Origin: Capsicum annuum
Taxonomy: Eukaryota; Streptophyta; Magnoliopsida; Solanales; Solanaceae
Reading direction: 5' to 3'
Assembly (NCBI RefSeq): GCF_002878395.1
Contig: NC_061116.1
Location: 123,123,853-123,187,852, forward strand
Length of the DNA: 64,000 nt
Below, piece after piece: positions 46,167-58,313 of the stretch. The notes under the pieces were generated by a model. It had not been told where the DNA came from. It saw only the letters and a list, made by a program, of their open reading frames with translations, and made no database searches. The translations under genes were made by a program, and so were the position numbers. Within the stretch, counting starts at the first letter, position 1. Every line of letters begins with the position of its first letter.

Positions 46167-47805
46167 CATATATATATTTATATCGTGCCGGGGTAGGGAA
46201 CAAGGCTTAGCATGCATTTGAATCCTTAACCTGGGCCGAGTAGCTTGACCATCCTAAAACCATACACAAGCTATATGGGTTCATATCTCCCTGCTAAAAG
46301 GGACTCAGTACATGTTAGCCACATGACCAGAGAAAAAGAACTTGATATGACTAGTACATCTTCCAAAATATAAAGTGTGACATCATGCACATGGTTACCA
46401 AAACCACCAACACATCGGCAAATGTGAGTTTCCAGTGTCGGTTCCCCCAATACCCCCACCTTCCATGGATTTGATACTCAACCCTCTTTAATCCCATATT
46501 AAAACTATTTACACATTCCCAACTATTTACCAAGGGGTCTTTTAATCAGGAATTAACCATTGGTACCGCCATACCAAAATTAGAGCTTGTAAGTCTATTA
46601 ACTTATGCCACATAAGCCATTAAAACAAATTAAAATCCATCATTTCCATTTAACCAAAACCATTTGTAATCAAACCATGACCACCAAGGCCTTTCTAAAA
46701 TCATATGAAAACAATTAAAACCAATTCATGTTCCTTTAACCATTTATGCAATGCAAAGATTTAAGAATAGTCAAACTATGTGACAAAATTATTCTCATTA
46801 ATTTCACAAATAGGTTGAGGGCATGCCATTAATAAAACTAATATCATCCAATTTAGCGCTGAACAATGGACCCTCAATTAAATCACTATTTCCATGCACC
46901 CACATGTGCAAAACCATAATTAAAAACAAGAAAAGTCATAATTAAACCATGAGAAACAATATTCATTCATGAACAACTGAACCCCAACCTTTATTACAAA
47001 ACCATGGAAACCATACATTAAAACATATGCCTTTAGTAAAATAATAGTGAGGGAAGAGTCACATGCCTTAGACACTAAGGAAGACGGAGAGAAACTACCC
47101 TTGAAAACCTTAATTGATTATCTTAATAAAACCCTAGAATTTTTGTTGAGCGAGAGTTTGAGAGAGATTTTAAGAGTATTTGATTAGGAATAATAGGTTA
47201 ATAAAGTCCTAAAAGGTGTTTAAGTCGTGGTGTCAAAGGAAGTTAAAAGGGCAAAATATCCATAATGCCCCCAACTTAAAACTGTAAAAATATTGCAGGT
47301 GGTTATGAGTTGACCCCCAGACTCGTGACCACAACATATGACTCATATCATCGAGTCATCACCAAGATAGTGAGTTGGAAACCAATACACTATACACCAC
47401 ACAACCCTATGGACCTAATCATTACCAGACCATATGATTCATCTGACCTAGTCATATCCCAGATAAAACCCAAAGGGATTGGACACTAGACAACATACGA
47501 ATCAACCTTACACTCCATAACCTATCCTCGTGGCTCTTAGTTAGCTACTTGTACTCAAATCCAAGTCAAGTCACTAAGTTACTAATTTGATTTAAGGTAT
47601 TGTCCTAATGACTTGACACCACCACCAATGACTCATACCACCAAGTCATTACCATAATAGAATCCCAACCACTACCTACAGAAAAACCCACAACAAGGGT
47701 CACCTGACCCGTACCCACACCGTATGACTCATATGATGAGTTGTCACAGGGACAGTTAGCTCAAAGCTCAGGAAATTTCCAAGGGCCAAAACCCATGGTG
47801 TTTCC
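46167..47805 (-). repeat. Truncated minus-strand LTR, relative of the 13018 family
   Basis: On the minus strand it starts GGAAACACCATGGG at 47805. It parallels the 13018-15591 LTR through CTAGGGTTTTA, TTAACCATTT-type and GGTAAGGA-like landmarks (+ strand GGCTTAGCATGCATTTGAA, GGGACTCAGTACATG). It stops at 46167, so the last roughly 700 bases of the LTR are missing. Its U3 carries GACTCATAT/ATGAGTC repeats (about 47300-47750), such as ATGACTCATATGATGAGTTG. Its ORFs are noise. Confidence 0.7.
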
Positions 47806-48155
47806 CTGAGTATTTTGCTTTGGGGGTTTAGAGTTTGGCCTTTATCTATGTTACTCCTTCTGGTAGGGTCTCATCCAACTAGACTTGTTTTACCTCCTGC
47901 TCTTCAGTGATCCATGACTTAGATGATAGTGTTTGGGGTATCATTCTAGAGTATAGGGGACCAGGTGTATATGCAAGGATCTACTCCTCAAGTATCTCAG
48001 AGATGAGCCAATTGGATGCGCCATCAAGACAAGTTTAGAGGTTGCTTTAAGTGTGATGAGTTTGGCCATTTGGCCAAGGACTGTCCCCCGCTATGTGTTT
48101 AGAGCTACTCCTATTTCAGCTGTAAGGGGTAGGGGTACTACTAGAGGTGTGAGGG
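47806..48155 (+). pseudogene. Gag C-terminus of the outer Ty3 element, left half
   Basis: The CCHC knuckle CFKCDEFGHLAKDC is intact (48043-48084), followed after a stop by RATPISAVRGRGTTRGVR. The sequence is then broken at 48156 by another element and resumes at 58314 with Arg/Gly-rich RRSSRVYGGVRKAIQPVGGR, as expected for the linker between the gag knuckle and protease. The rest of gag upstream is missing. It is in the same orientation as the downstream pol. Confidence 0.75.
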
Positions 48156-50750
48156 TGTAATACCTCAAAAATCCCAACCAATGTTAACTTTATGTTTCAA
48201 GCTCATGCATAGAACATTTTCATTCTTTTATAGTTTTATGAGTTAGTTTGAGGCATATTAAGGCCCCAAATAACTCCCAACTATTAGACAAATTGAAATA
48301 ATCTTCACCAATTGAAATTTTGATAAGAATGTTGCTTTAGTCAACTTCAAATGAGCATATCTTTTTATCTATTGAGAATTTTCCAGCTCAAATCCCACCA
48401 AGTTTTAGGAAATTGAATTAGCTTTCTAACGATACCAATTTCACCCAAATTTGATACTTGGGTGATAAGTTACGACACTTTTAGTACAAAGTAGTTACCT
48501 AACGCGATAAGGCCGTGTCACGGTGATGACCAATTTTACGTTTGTCCTTTACCAGTGTGTCATCGCGATAAGCATCACATCGCATCGAGGGGCCATTTAG
48601 CAACTGTCACTTTCTAGTGAGGCTCCGCGATTGGCATCGTGTCGCGCCAAAATGCCAGTTTAGAATTGTCCTTTTCCAGTAGCACAACGCAATTGCATTG
48701 CATCGCGCCACTGGGTAAAATGTGGTTCTTCAATTTTCTAGTAGCCCGACACAATTTTATCTCATCGCACTGGGTGTAAAAATTGGGATTTTTCAATTTG
48801 TAATTTATTTTTTCCTGGGATCGTTTGGTCATTTCCCAAAGCTGCAAATCCATCCAAACACGGGATTAAAGCACTAATAGCCTATTAGGTCATTAGTTAT
48901 TTCAATTTCTCCCAAATTAAAAGTAGTCTCTTTCAATAAAAACCTTAGCCCTCACAGTTCAAGGTCAAATCTCAAGAATTCACCATCAATCCTCATAAAT
49001 TTATAAACCAAGGTATGTTAAATATTCATCCATGGGTCCCTTTCACACATGAAGTCCAAGTATCCAATCTAAATTCAAAGTTGTGATCTTTGCAAGTAAC
49101 TGTGATTTTAATTATGATTTTAACCATAAATTCCCATGAATTGAAAATTTATACTATGCTTACATGAAATTGATGTTTTTATTAAACCCAATACGTTTGA
49201 ACAATGTTATTTGATGATTTAAACTATAATTAGTGATGTTGATGTAGAAATCATGCTATTTCCACAATCTTTAAACTATTTCCATGCCTAGCTTAAACTA
49301 TGAATATCAAGTGTTTGATGAAATGCCTACAAGAATGAATTCGAATAAATTCTTTCATATTATGTCCCCAAGTTTTAGTACTATTTTACTATTATTTCTA
49401 TCGAGTCTTGGGGGTTATTGAATACCCAAAAACTTAGTTGTTTACCCAGTTTCAGTATTCTTCAGAATTGTTTCAGACATGTTTTGAGAAATATCAGTTC
49501 AGTCAGTCATCATAATCAGTTAAACTTAGAACAATTTAGTATTTCGATTTAGTTTAGTTGGGAGTGAGATTTACCACCAAGAGAGTGCCGGGATAATGAA
49601 TTCCCCATCAGTTAAGTAGATTCATTAGTAGCAGTCCATGTGCTCTAGAACTATGTAGTCAGTGTAGGATATGAGGAGTCACCTATTAGTTTAGGGTTAA
49701 CTACCTCACAGGGGTCACCCATCTGTTTAGGTTAACACCCTTACTCCTTCATAACAGCATATCAGTGGATCCTCACTACCAGTGTTAGTACCCATGGCAT
49801 GGTACTGATACCCTTCCAACTAGGGTTATAGGTTGGACACCAAAATTGCTCATTAGGGCATGTTGGTTAGATGATAGCTCCCACAGTCTTAGTCCAGTAA
49901 TCAGCTCAGTAATTTAGATTCAATTGCATGGCCATAGCATATAGATATTAGTTATTCAGTTTATCATATTCCAGTATTTCAGTTTACAATTATACTTAGA
50001 GCATGTTTTATGCTTGGTCACGCAACCTCAATATTTATAGTTTTCATGTATTCTATTTAGTATGTCATGCTATACATATTCAAATAGTTATTACTCATGT
50101 TTATGAAACCATACATATCAGCCTGCCTTATTTAGCATACCAGTACATTCAAAGTTATAATCGTATACTCTTTTCTTACGCTATGATGTATCATATCATA
50201 GGTTCGGATGCTCAGTTCCCAAATTACACATAGATTTTCCAGATTGTCAGCCGTAGTAGTGGTTAGTCCTCATATTTTGAGAATAGACTATTTTATTTTC
50301 ATGTTTTCAGTTCAGTAGTTAGTTGGAGTTAGTTGGGGCCTATCCCATCAACTCTCATTCAGTCAGTTTATATCCTTTTGAATATTTCAGATAGTTAGTC
50401 AATTCTTATATTTTAGTTGCATTGTCTGCTATTTTATCAGTATTATCAATTTTATTTATAGATTTTACCATATTTATTACTTAAAACCTTATGGCATTCC
50501 TTAGTTAAATTTTGCATTTGACCTTTTTGTTATTAGTTTTACTTAAAATTTTGCATATGACCTTTTTGTTATCAGTTATCATATTTATTACTTAAAACCT
50601 TATGGCATTCCTTAGTTAAATTTTGTATATGACCTTTTTGTTAACAGTTTTACTTAATGCTCATAGCAGGTACCATCTCATGGGTTAGTTTGTGGTCCTC
50701 AGGACTGTAAGCACCGTGTGGCACCTAGGGTGTACTCTCGGGGCATTACA
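48156..50750 (+). repeat. 5' LTR of the nested Ty3 element
   Basis: It is similar to 55815-58313 over its full length. It holds a U3 array at about 48500-48780 and a private tandem duplication of about 111 bases near 50471-50650 that the 3' LTR lacks. The primer site TTAGTATCAGAGCCTAAGC follows at 50754. Confidence 0.92.
48500..48780. promoter_or_regulatory. U3 motif array, motif CGCGAT..TCGCG
   Basis: ACGCGATAAGGCCGTGTCACGG, given here as its two halves ACGCGATAAGG and CCGTGTCACGG, is followed by ATCGCGATAAGCATCACATC, CCGCGATTGGCATCGTGTCG, ACGCAATTGCATTGCATCG and GACACAATTTTATCTCATCG at spacings of about 55-60 bases. The 3' LTR repeats the array at 56155-56440 with independent decay. Confidence 0.6.
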
Positions 50751-51043
50751 AACTTAGTATCAGAGCCTAAGCTTTTAAAGTATCCTAAGAAGTCTAAAAT
50801 TCACATAAAGTAGAGTCTTATTCATGGTATGAAGTGCACCATACTTATGGACAAGAGGCTATAAGGCATTTTTGGAAAAGTTTTCCTTCTATCAGTATTC
50901 ATCGCGTGAGACTGAGCATGTGCTCATGTTAAACTCTCTTTATAATCTATTCTTCCTTTCATTTATAGAACACACCTCCCAGAAAGACAAATGAAAGAAG
51001 AAACGTAAACTAATCAACACCTCTGCCTATTCAAGAAGATCCC

Positions 51044-52010
51044 TTGAATGCGCATGTTTCTCATGCAGAGTTCAGGGTTGCATTCACTATTCTATCTCAC
51101 ACTGTAGTGGCTCAAAATGCTCAGCTAACTACTGTTCTAGCCAACCCAGTGGCCAATACTACCACAGCTAGGATTCAAAACTTTACTCAAATGAACTCTC
51201 CTCTATTTTCAGGATCCACATCTGAAGAGGATCCGTATGAATTATTAGACATGGTCCAGAAGATAATAGATATTATGGGGGTGAATTATGGTGAGAGTGC
51301 TGAATTAGCTGCTTATCAGTTGCATAATGTATCCCATACCTAGTTTAAGCAGTGGAAGTTAGACAGAGGCGCAGATACAGAGCCTATAGAATGGAAAGAG
51401 TTTGTTATTTCCTTCTTAGATAGGTTTTTTCCATTGGAGTTGAGAGAGGCTAAGGTGTTACAGTTTATTAATTTAAGACAGGGCAATATGAGTGTGAAGG
51501 AGTATTCCCTAAAGTTTACTCAGTTAGCTAGATATGCTTTTCATGTGGTAGCTGATAGCAGGTCTAAGATGAATAAGTTTGTGTCTAGTGTATCTAACAG
51601 TATGGTCAAGGAGTGTAGGACTATAATGCTGATCAAAGAGATGGAATTGTCTAGGTTGATGGTCCATTCTCAATAGAGTAAGGATCAGAAGACAAAGGAG
51701 AGATAGAGAAAGAATAAGAGAGATAGAATGGGTAGCTTTTATTTCAATCAACTAAGTTTAGAAGGTGGTAATCATCCTCAGTTTTGTCGAAAATCTTCAG
51801 TCCCAACTCCATCTTCAGCTAGTACCCCAATACCCAAATTCAAAAATGATAATTGGGATAGGGCATCGGCTATAAGTCCTAAGGAAGTATTAACAGTGGC
51901 TGTACAAATCCTCTTTTCCAGAAATATAGTAGAAACCATCAGGGTAAGTGTAGAGCGGGCACTAATGCATGATTTGGGTGTGGCAATCTAGGACATCGGA
52001 TTCAGAAGTG
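51044..52010 (+). pseudogene. Gag of the nested Ty3 element
   Basis: The frame opens near 51044 and reads FTQMNSPLFSGSTSEEDPYE, ELAAYQLHNVSHT, stop, FKQWKLDRGADTEPIEWKEF, FLDRFFPLELREAKVLQFIN, LRQGNMSVKEYSLKF and LARYAFHVVADSRSKMNKFV, ending at 51676. One in-frame stop lies where Trp is expected. The zinc knuckle at about 51967-52010 reads FGCGNLGHRIQKC, with its first Cys codon now TGA. The initiator region near 50985 is frameshifted. Confidence 0.85.
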
Positions 52011-52199
52011 TCGAGTAGTTGCTTAAAAAGGGTAGTGATTTATGTAAATAGGGCTAGTCCTATCAGTAATCAGTTCCAGCTGGCCACTGACTCAGCTGGG
52101 TGCCGCTTTCAGTGCTACCAGTGGTCAGCATCCAAATAGATTGAATGCCTTTCAGTTCTGACATGATCATCAAAATTCTCTTAATGTGGTTACTGGTAT

Positions 52200-53880
52200 A
52201 TTATAGGTCTTTCATTTACATATTTATTCTTTATTAGACCCTAGAGCTTTTCTTTCTTTTGTAAGCCCTTATATAGACATCAACTTCAGAGTCAGTCCCA
52301 AAATCCTAGTAGAGCCTTTTTTAGTATTTATCCCAGTAGGTGTCTCTATTGTTGCCAGGTAGGTATACAGGAACTATCCGGTTATAATATCTCAGAAATT
52401 CACTTTAATTAATCTTGTGGAGTTGGAGATGATGGATTTTAACGTCATTCTCAGCATAGATTGGTTTTACTCATGCCATGCTTTAGTTGATTGTAGAAAT
52501 AGAGTAGTGTATTTTTAATTTCAAAATGAACCAGTCCTTGAATAGAGGGGTAGTACTACAACTCTTAGGGGTCATCTTATTTCATTCCTTAAAATAAGGA
52601 AGATGATATCCGAGGGGTGTATCTATCATCTTGTCCGAGTCAAAGATTCTAATTTTGAGACTCGTAACCTTGAGTCAGTTTCAGAAGTGAGGGAATTTCT
52701 AAATGTGTTCCCTAAAGATCTTCCTGGAGTTCCTCCCAAAAGGGAAATTGGCGTTAAAGTAGACCTTCTGTCAGATACTCAGCCTATCTCTATTTTGCCA
52801 TACAAAATGGCTCTTACTGAACATAAATATTTGAAAGAACAGTTGAAAGATCATCTAGATAAGGGATTCATCAAGCCCAGCATCTCCTCATATGGCGCAC
52901 CACTCCTATTCATGCGTAAGAAAGATAGTCCTCTTAGAACGTGCATCAACTACCATTAGTTGAGCAAAGTCACAATAAAAAACAAGTATCCACTTTCCAG
53001 AATTGATGACATGTTTGACCAACTTCAGGGTGCTAGTTATTTTTCTAAGATTGACCTCAGATCTAGCTATTATCAGCTTAAATTTAGAGAATATGACATT
53101 CTAAAAATAGCTTTCAAAACTCGGTATGGTCACTTTGAGTTTTTAGTCAAGTCCTTCAGTCTCACCAATGCCCCAGCAACCTTTATGGACTTTATGAATC
53201 GGGTGTTCAAGAAGTACTTGGACATGTTCATTATAGTCTTCATTGATGACACCTTTTCTACTCCCATAATGAAAATGATCATGCAGACCACCTCAAAATA
53301 GTATTGCAGACTCATAGAGACTATCAGTTGTTTGCTAAATTTAGTAAGTGAAAATTTTGTCTAAGATTAGTAGCTTTTTTGGCCATATTATTTCTGATGA
53401 TTGCATTAGATTCGATCCTCAAAAGATTAAGGCAGTGAGAAACTGGCCTAAACCCATTTCTCAATAAGATATTAAGAGTTTCTTGGGTTTGGATGGCTAT
53501 TACCGATGGTTTGTTGAATAATTTTCATCTATTTCATCCCTCATGTCCGGATTGACTCAAAAGAAAGTTAAGTTTTAGTGGTCAGATTCTTGTGAGAAGA
53601 GTTTTTAGGAGTTGAAGACTTGACTCACTACAACCCAGTTTTGATATTGCCAGATAGTTCAGATAGGTTTGTTGTGTACTGTGATGCTTCCAGAGTTGGC
53701 TTGGGATGTGTTTTGATGCAGAGGGATAAGGTTGTGGCCTATGCCTCTAGATAGCTTAAGCCCCATAAAAAGAATTACCCTACCTAAAATCTTGAGTTAG
53801 CAGCTGTTATGTTTGCCTTAAATATTTGGAGGTATTATTTGTATGGGGTACATGTTGATGTTTTCACAGTTCACAAAAGG
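52200..53880 (+). pseudogene. Protease, RT and RNase H of the nested Ty3 element
   Basis: The protease reads LDPRAFLSFVSPYIDINF (LDPGA expected, Gly now Arg), VFIPVGVSIVAR and MDFNVILSIDW. The RT spans 52603-53270 with [48 protein letters not shown] and FIDD at 53239-53250, then shifts frame. RNase H follows with RFVVYCDASRVGLGCVLMQR (first Asp kept) and VVAYASR. Several stops divide it. The RT box itself is unmutated. Confidence 0.85.
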
Positions 53881-55595
53881 TTGTAGTATGTGTTTTTGCA
53901 GAAGGATTTGAATCTGCACTAGAGAATATGGTGAGAATTATTGAAAGATTATGATATGAGTATTTTGTATCACCTGGGCAAGGCCAATGTAGTGGTAGAT
54001 GCCCTAAATAGATTGTTTATAGGTAGTGTTGCTCATGTTGAAGGTGATAAGAAGAATTTAGTTAGATAAGTTTATCAGCTTACCAGATTAGGTGTTTGTT
54101 TTGTTGATTCAGCTGAGGATAGTATTTGAGTTTAGAGTAGTTCAGAATCTTCTTTGGTTACTGAAGTAAAAGAAAAAGAAGATAGAGATCCTAGTCTAGT
54201 AAAGTTAAAAGAGTCCGTCAGAGATAAAAAAATGGAGGTTTTCTCCCAAGGGGGAGATAGGGTGTTGCATTGCTAGGGTAGATTGTGTGTGTCTAGTGTT
54301 GATGAGTTGAGACACTAAACTCTTGTAGAAGCACATGGTGTGCGTTACTCTATTCATCTAGGGGACACGAAGATGTATCGCAATATGCAGGAAATCTATT
54401 AGTGGAGTGGGATAAAGAGGGATATTGCAAAGTTTTTGGATAAGTGCTCCCCTTTACACCAAGTTAATATAGAACATTAAAAGCCAAGTAGGTCTATGCA
54501 GGAGTCCAGTATTCCCACTTGGAAGTGTGAAGAAGTGAACAAGATTTTCTGACAGGTTTGCCTCATACTTATCAGTTGCATGATTCGATTTGGGTCATTG
54601 TAGACAGAATGACCAAATAAGCCCATTTCTTTCCATTCCATACTTCTTTTTTAGTTGAGGATTATGCCAAATTCTATCTTAAAGAGCTAGTCAGGTTGCA
54701 TGATGTTTTGTTATCTATCATTTTAGATAGAGGTACTCAGTTTACCTCTCACTTTTGAAAAGTTTTTCAAAAGGGTCTTGGTACCTAAGTTTACCTCAGA
54801 ATAACCTTCCACCCTCAGACAGATGGTCAAGCATAAAGGACCATTCAGACCCTTGAGGATATTTTGAGAGCGTGTGTATTTGACTTTAAGGAAAGTTGTG
54901 ATGATCACTTGCCTTTGATTGAATTAGTGTATAATAATAGCTATCATTCTAGTATTCAGATGGCTTAGTTTAAGGCTCTATATGGAAGGAGATATAGATC
55001 TCTGATTGGTTGGTTTGAAGTAGGAGAAACCGCGATAGTAGGGCCTGACTTGGTGTTTAATGCTTTAGAGAAAGTTCAATTGATTAGGGAGATGCTTAAG
55101 GTAGCCTAGAGTAGAAAAAATCTTATGCAAATGTGAGAAGAAAAGATCTAGAGTTTGAGATTGGTGATTTCGTATATATAAAATCTCCCCCATGAAGCGA
55201 GTGAAGAGATTTGGTAAGAAGGGAAAGCTTAGTCCTTGATATTTTAGCCCTTACAAAATTTTGAGCCATTTCGAAAAGGTGGCTTATAAGCTTGAGTTGC
55301 CTACAGACTTAGCATCAGTGCACCCAGTGTTCCGTATCTCTTTTTGAAGAACTGTATTGGTGACCCAGTTGTAGTTGTTCCCTTAGAAAGAATAAATGTT
55401 CAGAACAGTATTTCCTATGAGGAAATTCTAGTTAAAATTCTTGATCGACAAGTTTGTAGACTAAGGAATAAAGAGTGTCCCCAAATCAAAGTTTTTTGGC
55501 AGAATAAGTCCATTGAGGGAGCCACTTGGGAAGCAAAAACATATATGCAGACCAAGTACCCTCATCCTTTCTCTGCAAACTCAGATTTAGCCTAA
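53881..55595 (+). pseudogene. Integrase and chromodomain of the nested Ty3 element
   Basis: The zinc-binding region shows VEAHGVRYSIHLGDTKMYR, with the CxxC part degraded (CSPLHQVN). The core has AHFFPFHTSFLVEDYAKFYL, ILDRGTQFTSHF and [20 protein letters not shown], so the catalytic Glu codon has become TAA. The chromodomain at 55344-55595 is open: ISYEEILVKILDRQVCRLRN, IKVFWQNKSIEGATWEAKTY, TKYPHPFSANS. The order and spacing are normal for Tekay-like elements. Confidence 0.85.
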
Positions 55596-55814
55596 GGTAA
55601 CAATCTTTTTAGAATTTCTCTTTTCCATGTTTTCAATTGCATATCATTGTCATATTAGTCATGTCTTCATAGAACTAGTTCAGTTATGTGTCATGTTCAG
55701 ACTAAGTCATGCAATCATATTTTCATCATGTGTATTCAACATGTACCTCAGTTCCTCAGTGTTTTTAGCTTAATCAGTCTCATTCGAGGATGAATGTTCC
55801 CAAGGAGAAGATAT

Positions 55815-58313
55815 TGTAATACCCCTAAAATTCAAACCAATGTTAATGTTATGATTCAAGCTCATCCATAGTATATTATCATTATTTTATAGTTTTATGA
55901 GTTAGTTTGAGGTAAATTAAGGCCCTAAATACTTCCCAGCTATTAGACGAATCAAAATAATCCTCACCGATTAAAATTTTGATAAGGATGTTGCTTTAGT
56001 CAACTTCAAATGAGCATATCTTTTGCTATATTAAGTATTTTTCCAGCTCAAAACCCACCAATTTTTAGGAAATTGAATCAGCTTTCCAACGATACTAATT
56101 TTGCCCAAATCCGATACTCGGGTGAGATATTATGATACTTTTAGTGCAAAGCAGTAGCCCAATGCAATAAGGCCACATCGCGGTGACGACCAATTTCACA
56201 TTCCTTCTTTTCTAGTGTGCCACCGCAATAAGCATTGTGTTATGCCAAGGGGACATTTTGCAATTGTCACTTTTTGGTGAGGCTCTGCGATTGGCACCGC
56301 GTCACGCTAAAATGCCAATTTAGAATTGTCTTTTTCTAGTGGTGCAATATAATAGCACCGCATCGCACCGCTAGATAAAATGGGGTTAGTCAGTTTTCCA
56401 GTGGCCCGATGCTATTGTACCGTGTCGCACTGGGTGTTAAAATTAGGATTTCTCAGTTCGCAATTTAATTTTTCCAAGGGTTGTTTGTTTATTTTCCAAA
56501 GCCCCAAATCCTCCAAACACGGGATTAAAGCACCAATAGCCTATTAGGTCATTATTTTTTTTTTCAATTTCTCCTAAATCAAAAGTAGTCTTTTTCAATA
56601 ACAAACCTTATCCCTCAAGGTTCAAGGTCAAATCTCAAGAATTCTCCATCAATTCTCACAAATTTATAAACCAAGGTATGTTAAATGTTCATCCATGGGT
56701 CCCTTTCACCCATGAAGTCCAAGTATCCAATCTTAAATTTAAAGTTGTGATCTTTATAAGTAACTGTGATTTTAATTATGATTTTAACATGAATTCCAAT
56801 GTATTGAAACTCTATACCATATTTATATGAAATTGATGTTGTTATCAAACCCTATACGTTTAAACAATGTTATTTGTTGATTTAAACCATAATTAGTGAT
56901 GTTGATGTAGAAATCATGCTATTTCCACAAAATTTAAACTATTTCCATGCTTAACTTAAACTATGAATATCAAGTGTTTGATGAAATGCCTATAAGAATG
57001 AATTTCGAATAAACGCTTTCATATTATGTCCCCAAAGTTTTAGTACTATTTTACTATTATTGCTATCGAGTCCTGGAGGTTATAAATACCTAAAAACTTA
57101 GTTGTTTACCTAGTTTCGGTATTCTTTAGAATAGTTTCAGACATATTATGAGCAATATCAGTTCAGTCAGTCATTATGATTAGTTAAACTTAGAACTGTT
57201 CAGTATTTCAAATCAGTTCAGTGGGGAGTAGAATTTAGCATCAAACGAGTGCTGGGATGATAACTTCCACGTCAGTTAGATAGATTTATTAGTATAAGTC
57301 CCTATACTCTAGAACTACGTATCCAGCATATGATATGAGGAGTCACCCATCAATTTAGGCTTGACTACCTCACAGAGGTCACCCATCAGTTTAGGTTTGA
57401 CACCCTTAGTCCTTCAGGACAGCATATCAGTGAATCCACATAGCCAGTGTTAGTACTTGTGGAACGATACTGACACCCTTTCAACTAGGTTTACAGGTTG
57501 GACTTTAAAATTACTCAATGGGGCATGTCAGTTAGATGATAACTCCTATAGTTTTAGTCCAGTAATCAGCTCAGTAATTTAGATTCAGTTGCATGACCAT
57601 AGTGTACAAATATCTGTTATTCAGTTATTCAGTTATGAGATTCCAGTATTTTAGTTTACAGATTATACTCTGAACATGTTTTATGCTTGGTTATGCATCC
57701 TTAGTATTTACAAATTTTATGTATTCTATTTAGTATGTCATGCTATACATATTCAAACTATTATTGCTCATGTTCATTAAACCATGCATATCAACCTACC
57801 TTATTTAGCATACCAGTACATTTAAAGTACTGATCGCATACTCTTTTCTTGTGCTATGATGTATTATATCATAGGTTTGGATGTTCAGTTCTCGAATTGG
57901 ACATAGAGTTTCCATATTATCAGCAATAGCAGTGGTGAGTCCTTATATTTCAAGGATAAACTATTTTATTTTTATATTTTTAGTTCAACATTTAGTTGGA
58001 GTTAGTTTGGGATTGTCCCATCAACTCTTATTTAGTCAGTTTAGAGGCTTTCAGATATTTCAGACAGTTAGTCAGTTCTTAGATTTTAGTTTTCATTATC
58101 AGATGTTTTATCAGTATTATCAGTTTTTTTAATAGATTTTGTCAGATTTATTACTTAAAACCTTATGACATTTTTCAGTTAAATTCTATATATGACCTTT
58201 TGTTATTAGTTTTACCCAATGCTTATAGTAGATACCAGATCATGGGTTGTCTTGTGGTCTCTCAGGACTGTAAGCACCGTATGGTGCCCAGGGTATACTC
58301 TCAGGGTGTTACA
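55815..58313 (+). repeat. 3' LTR of the nested Ty3 element
   Basis: It starts TGTAATACCCC after a purine-rich CAAGGAGAAGATAT and ends GGTGTTACA. It aligns with 48156-50750, including the U3 array (56155-56440), a leader with CAAGGTATGTTAAATGTTCA, and 3' modules. Confidence 0.92.

Larger units (their letters stand above)
48156..58313 (+). mobile_element. Complete but inactive Ty3 chromovirus inserted in the outer Ty3
   Basis: The LTRs are 48156-50750 and 55815-58313, both starting TGTAATACC and ending TTACA. The internal region reads gag, protease, RT, RNase H, integrase, chromodomain. The primer site is of initiator-Met type. The host gag-pol linker continues across the insertion. The flanking 5 bases (GAGGG and AAAAA) do not match, so the target duplication has decayed or an end has been altered. 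Coding lesions are numerous. Confidence 0.9.
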
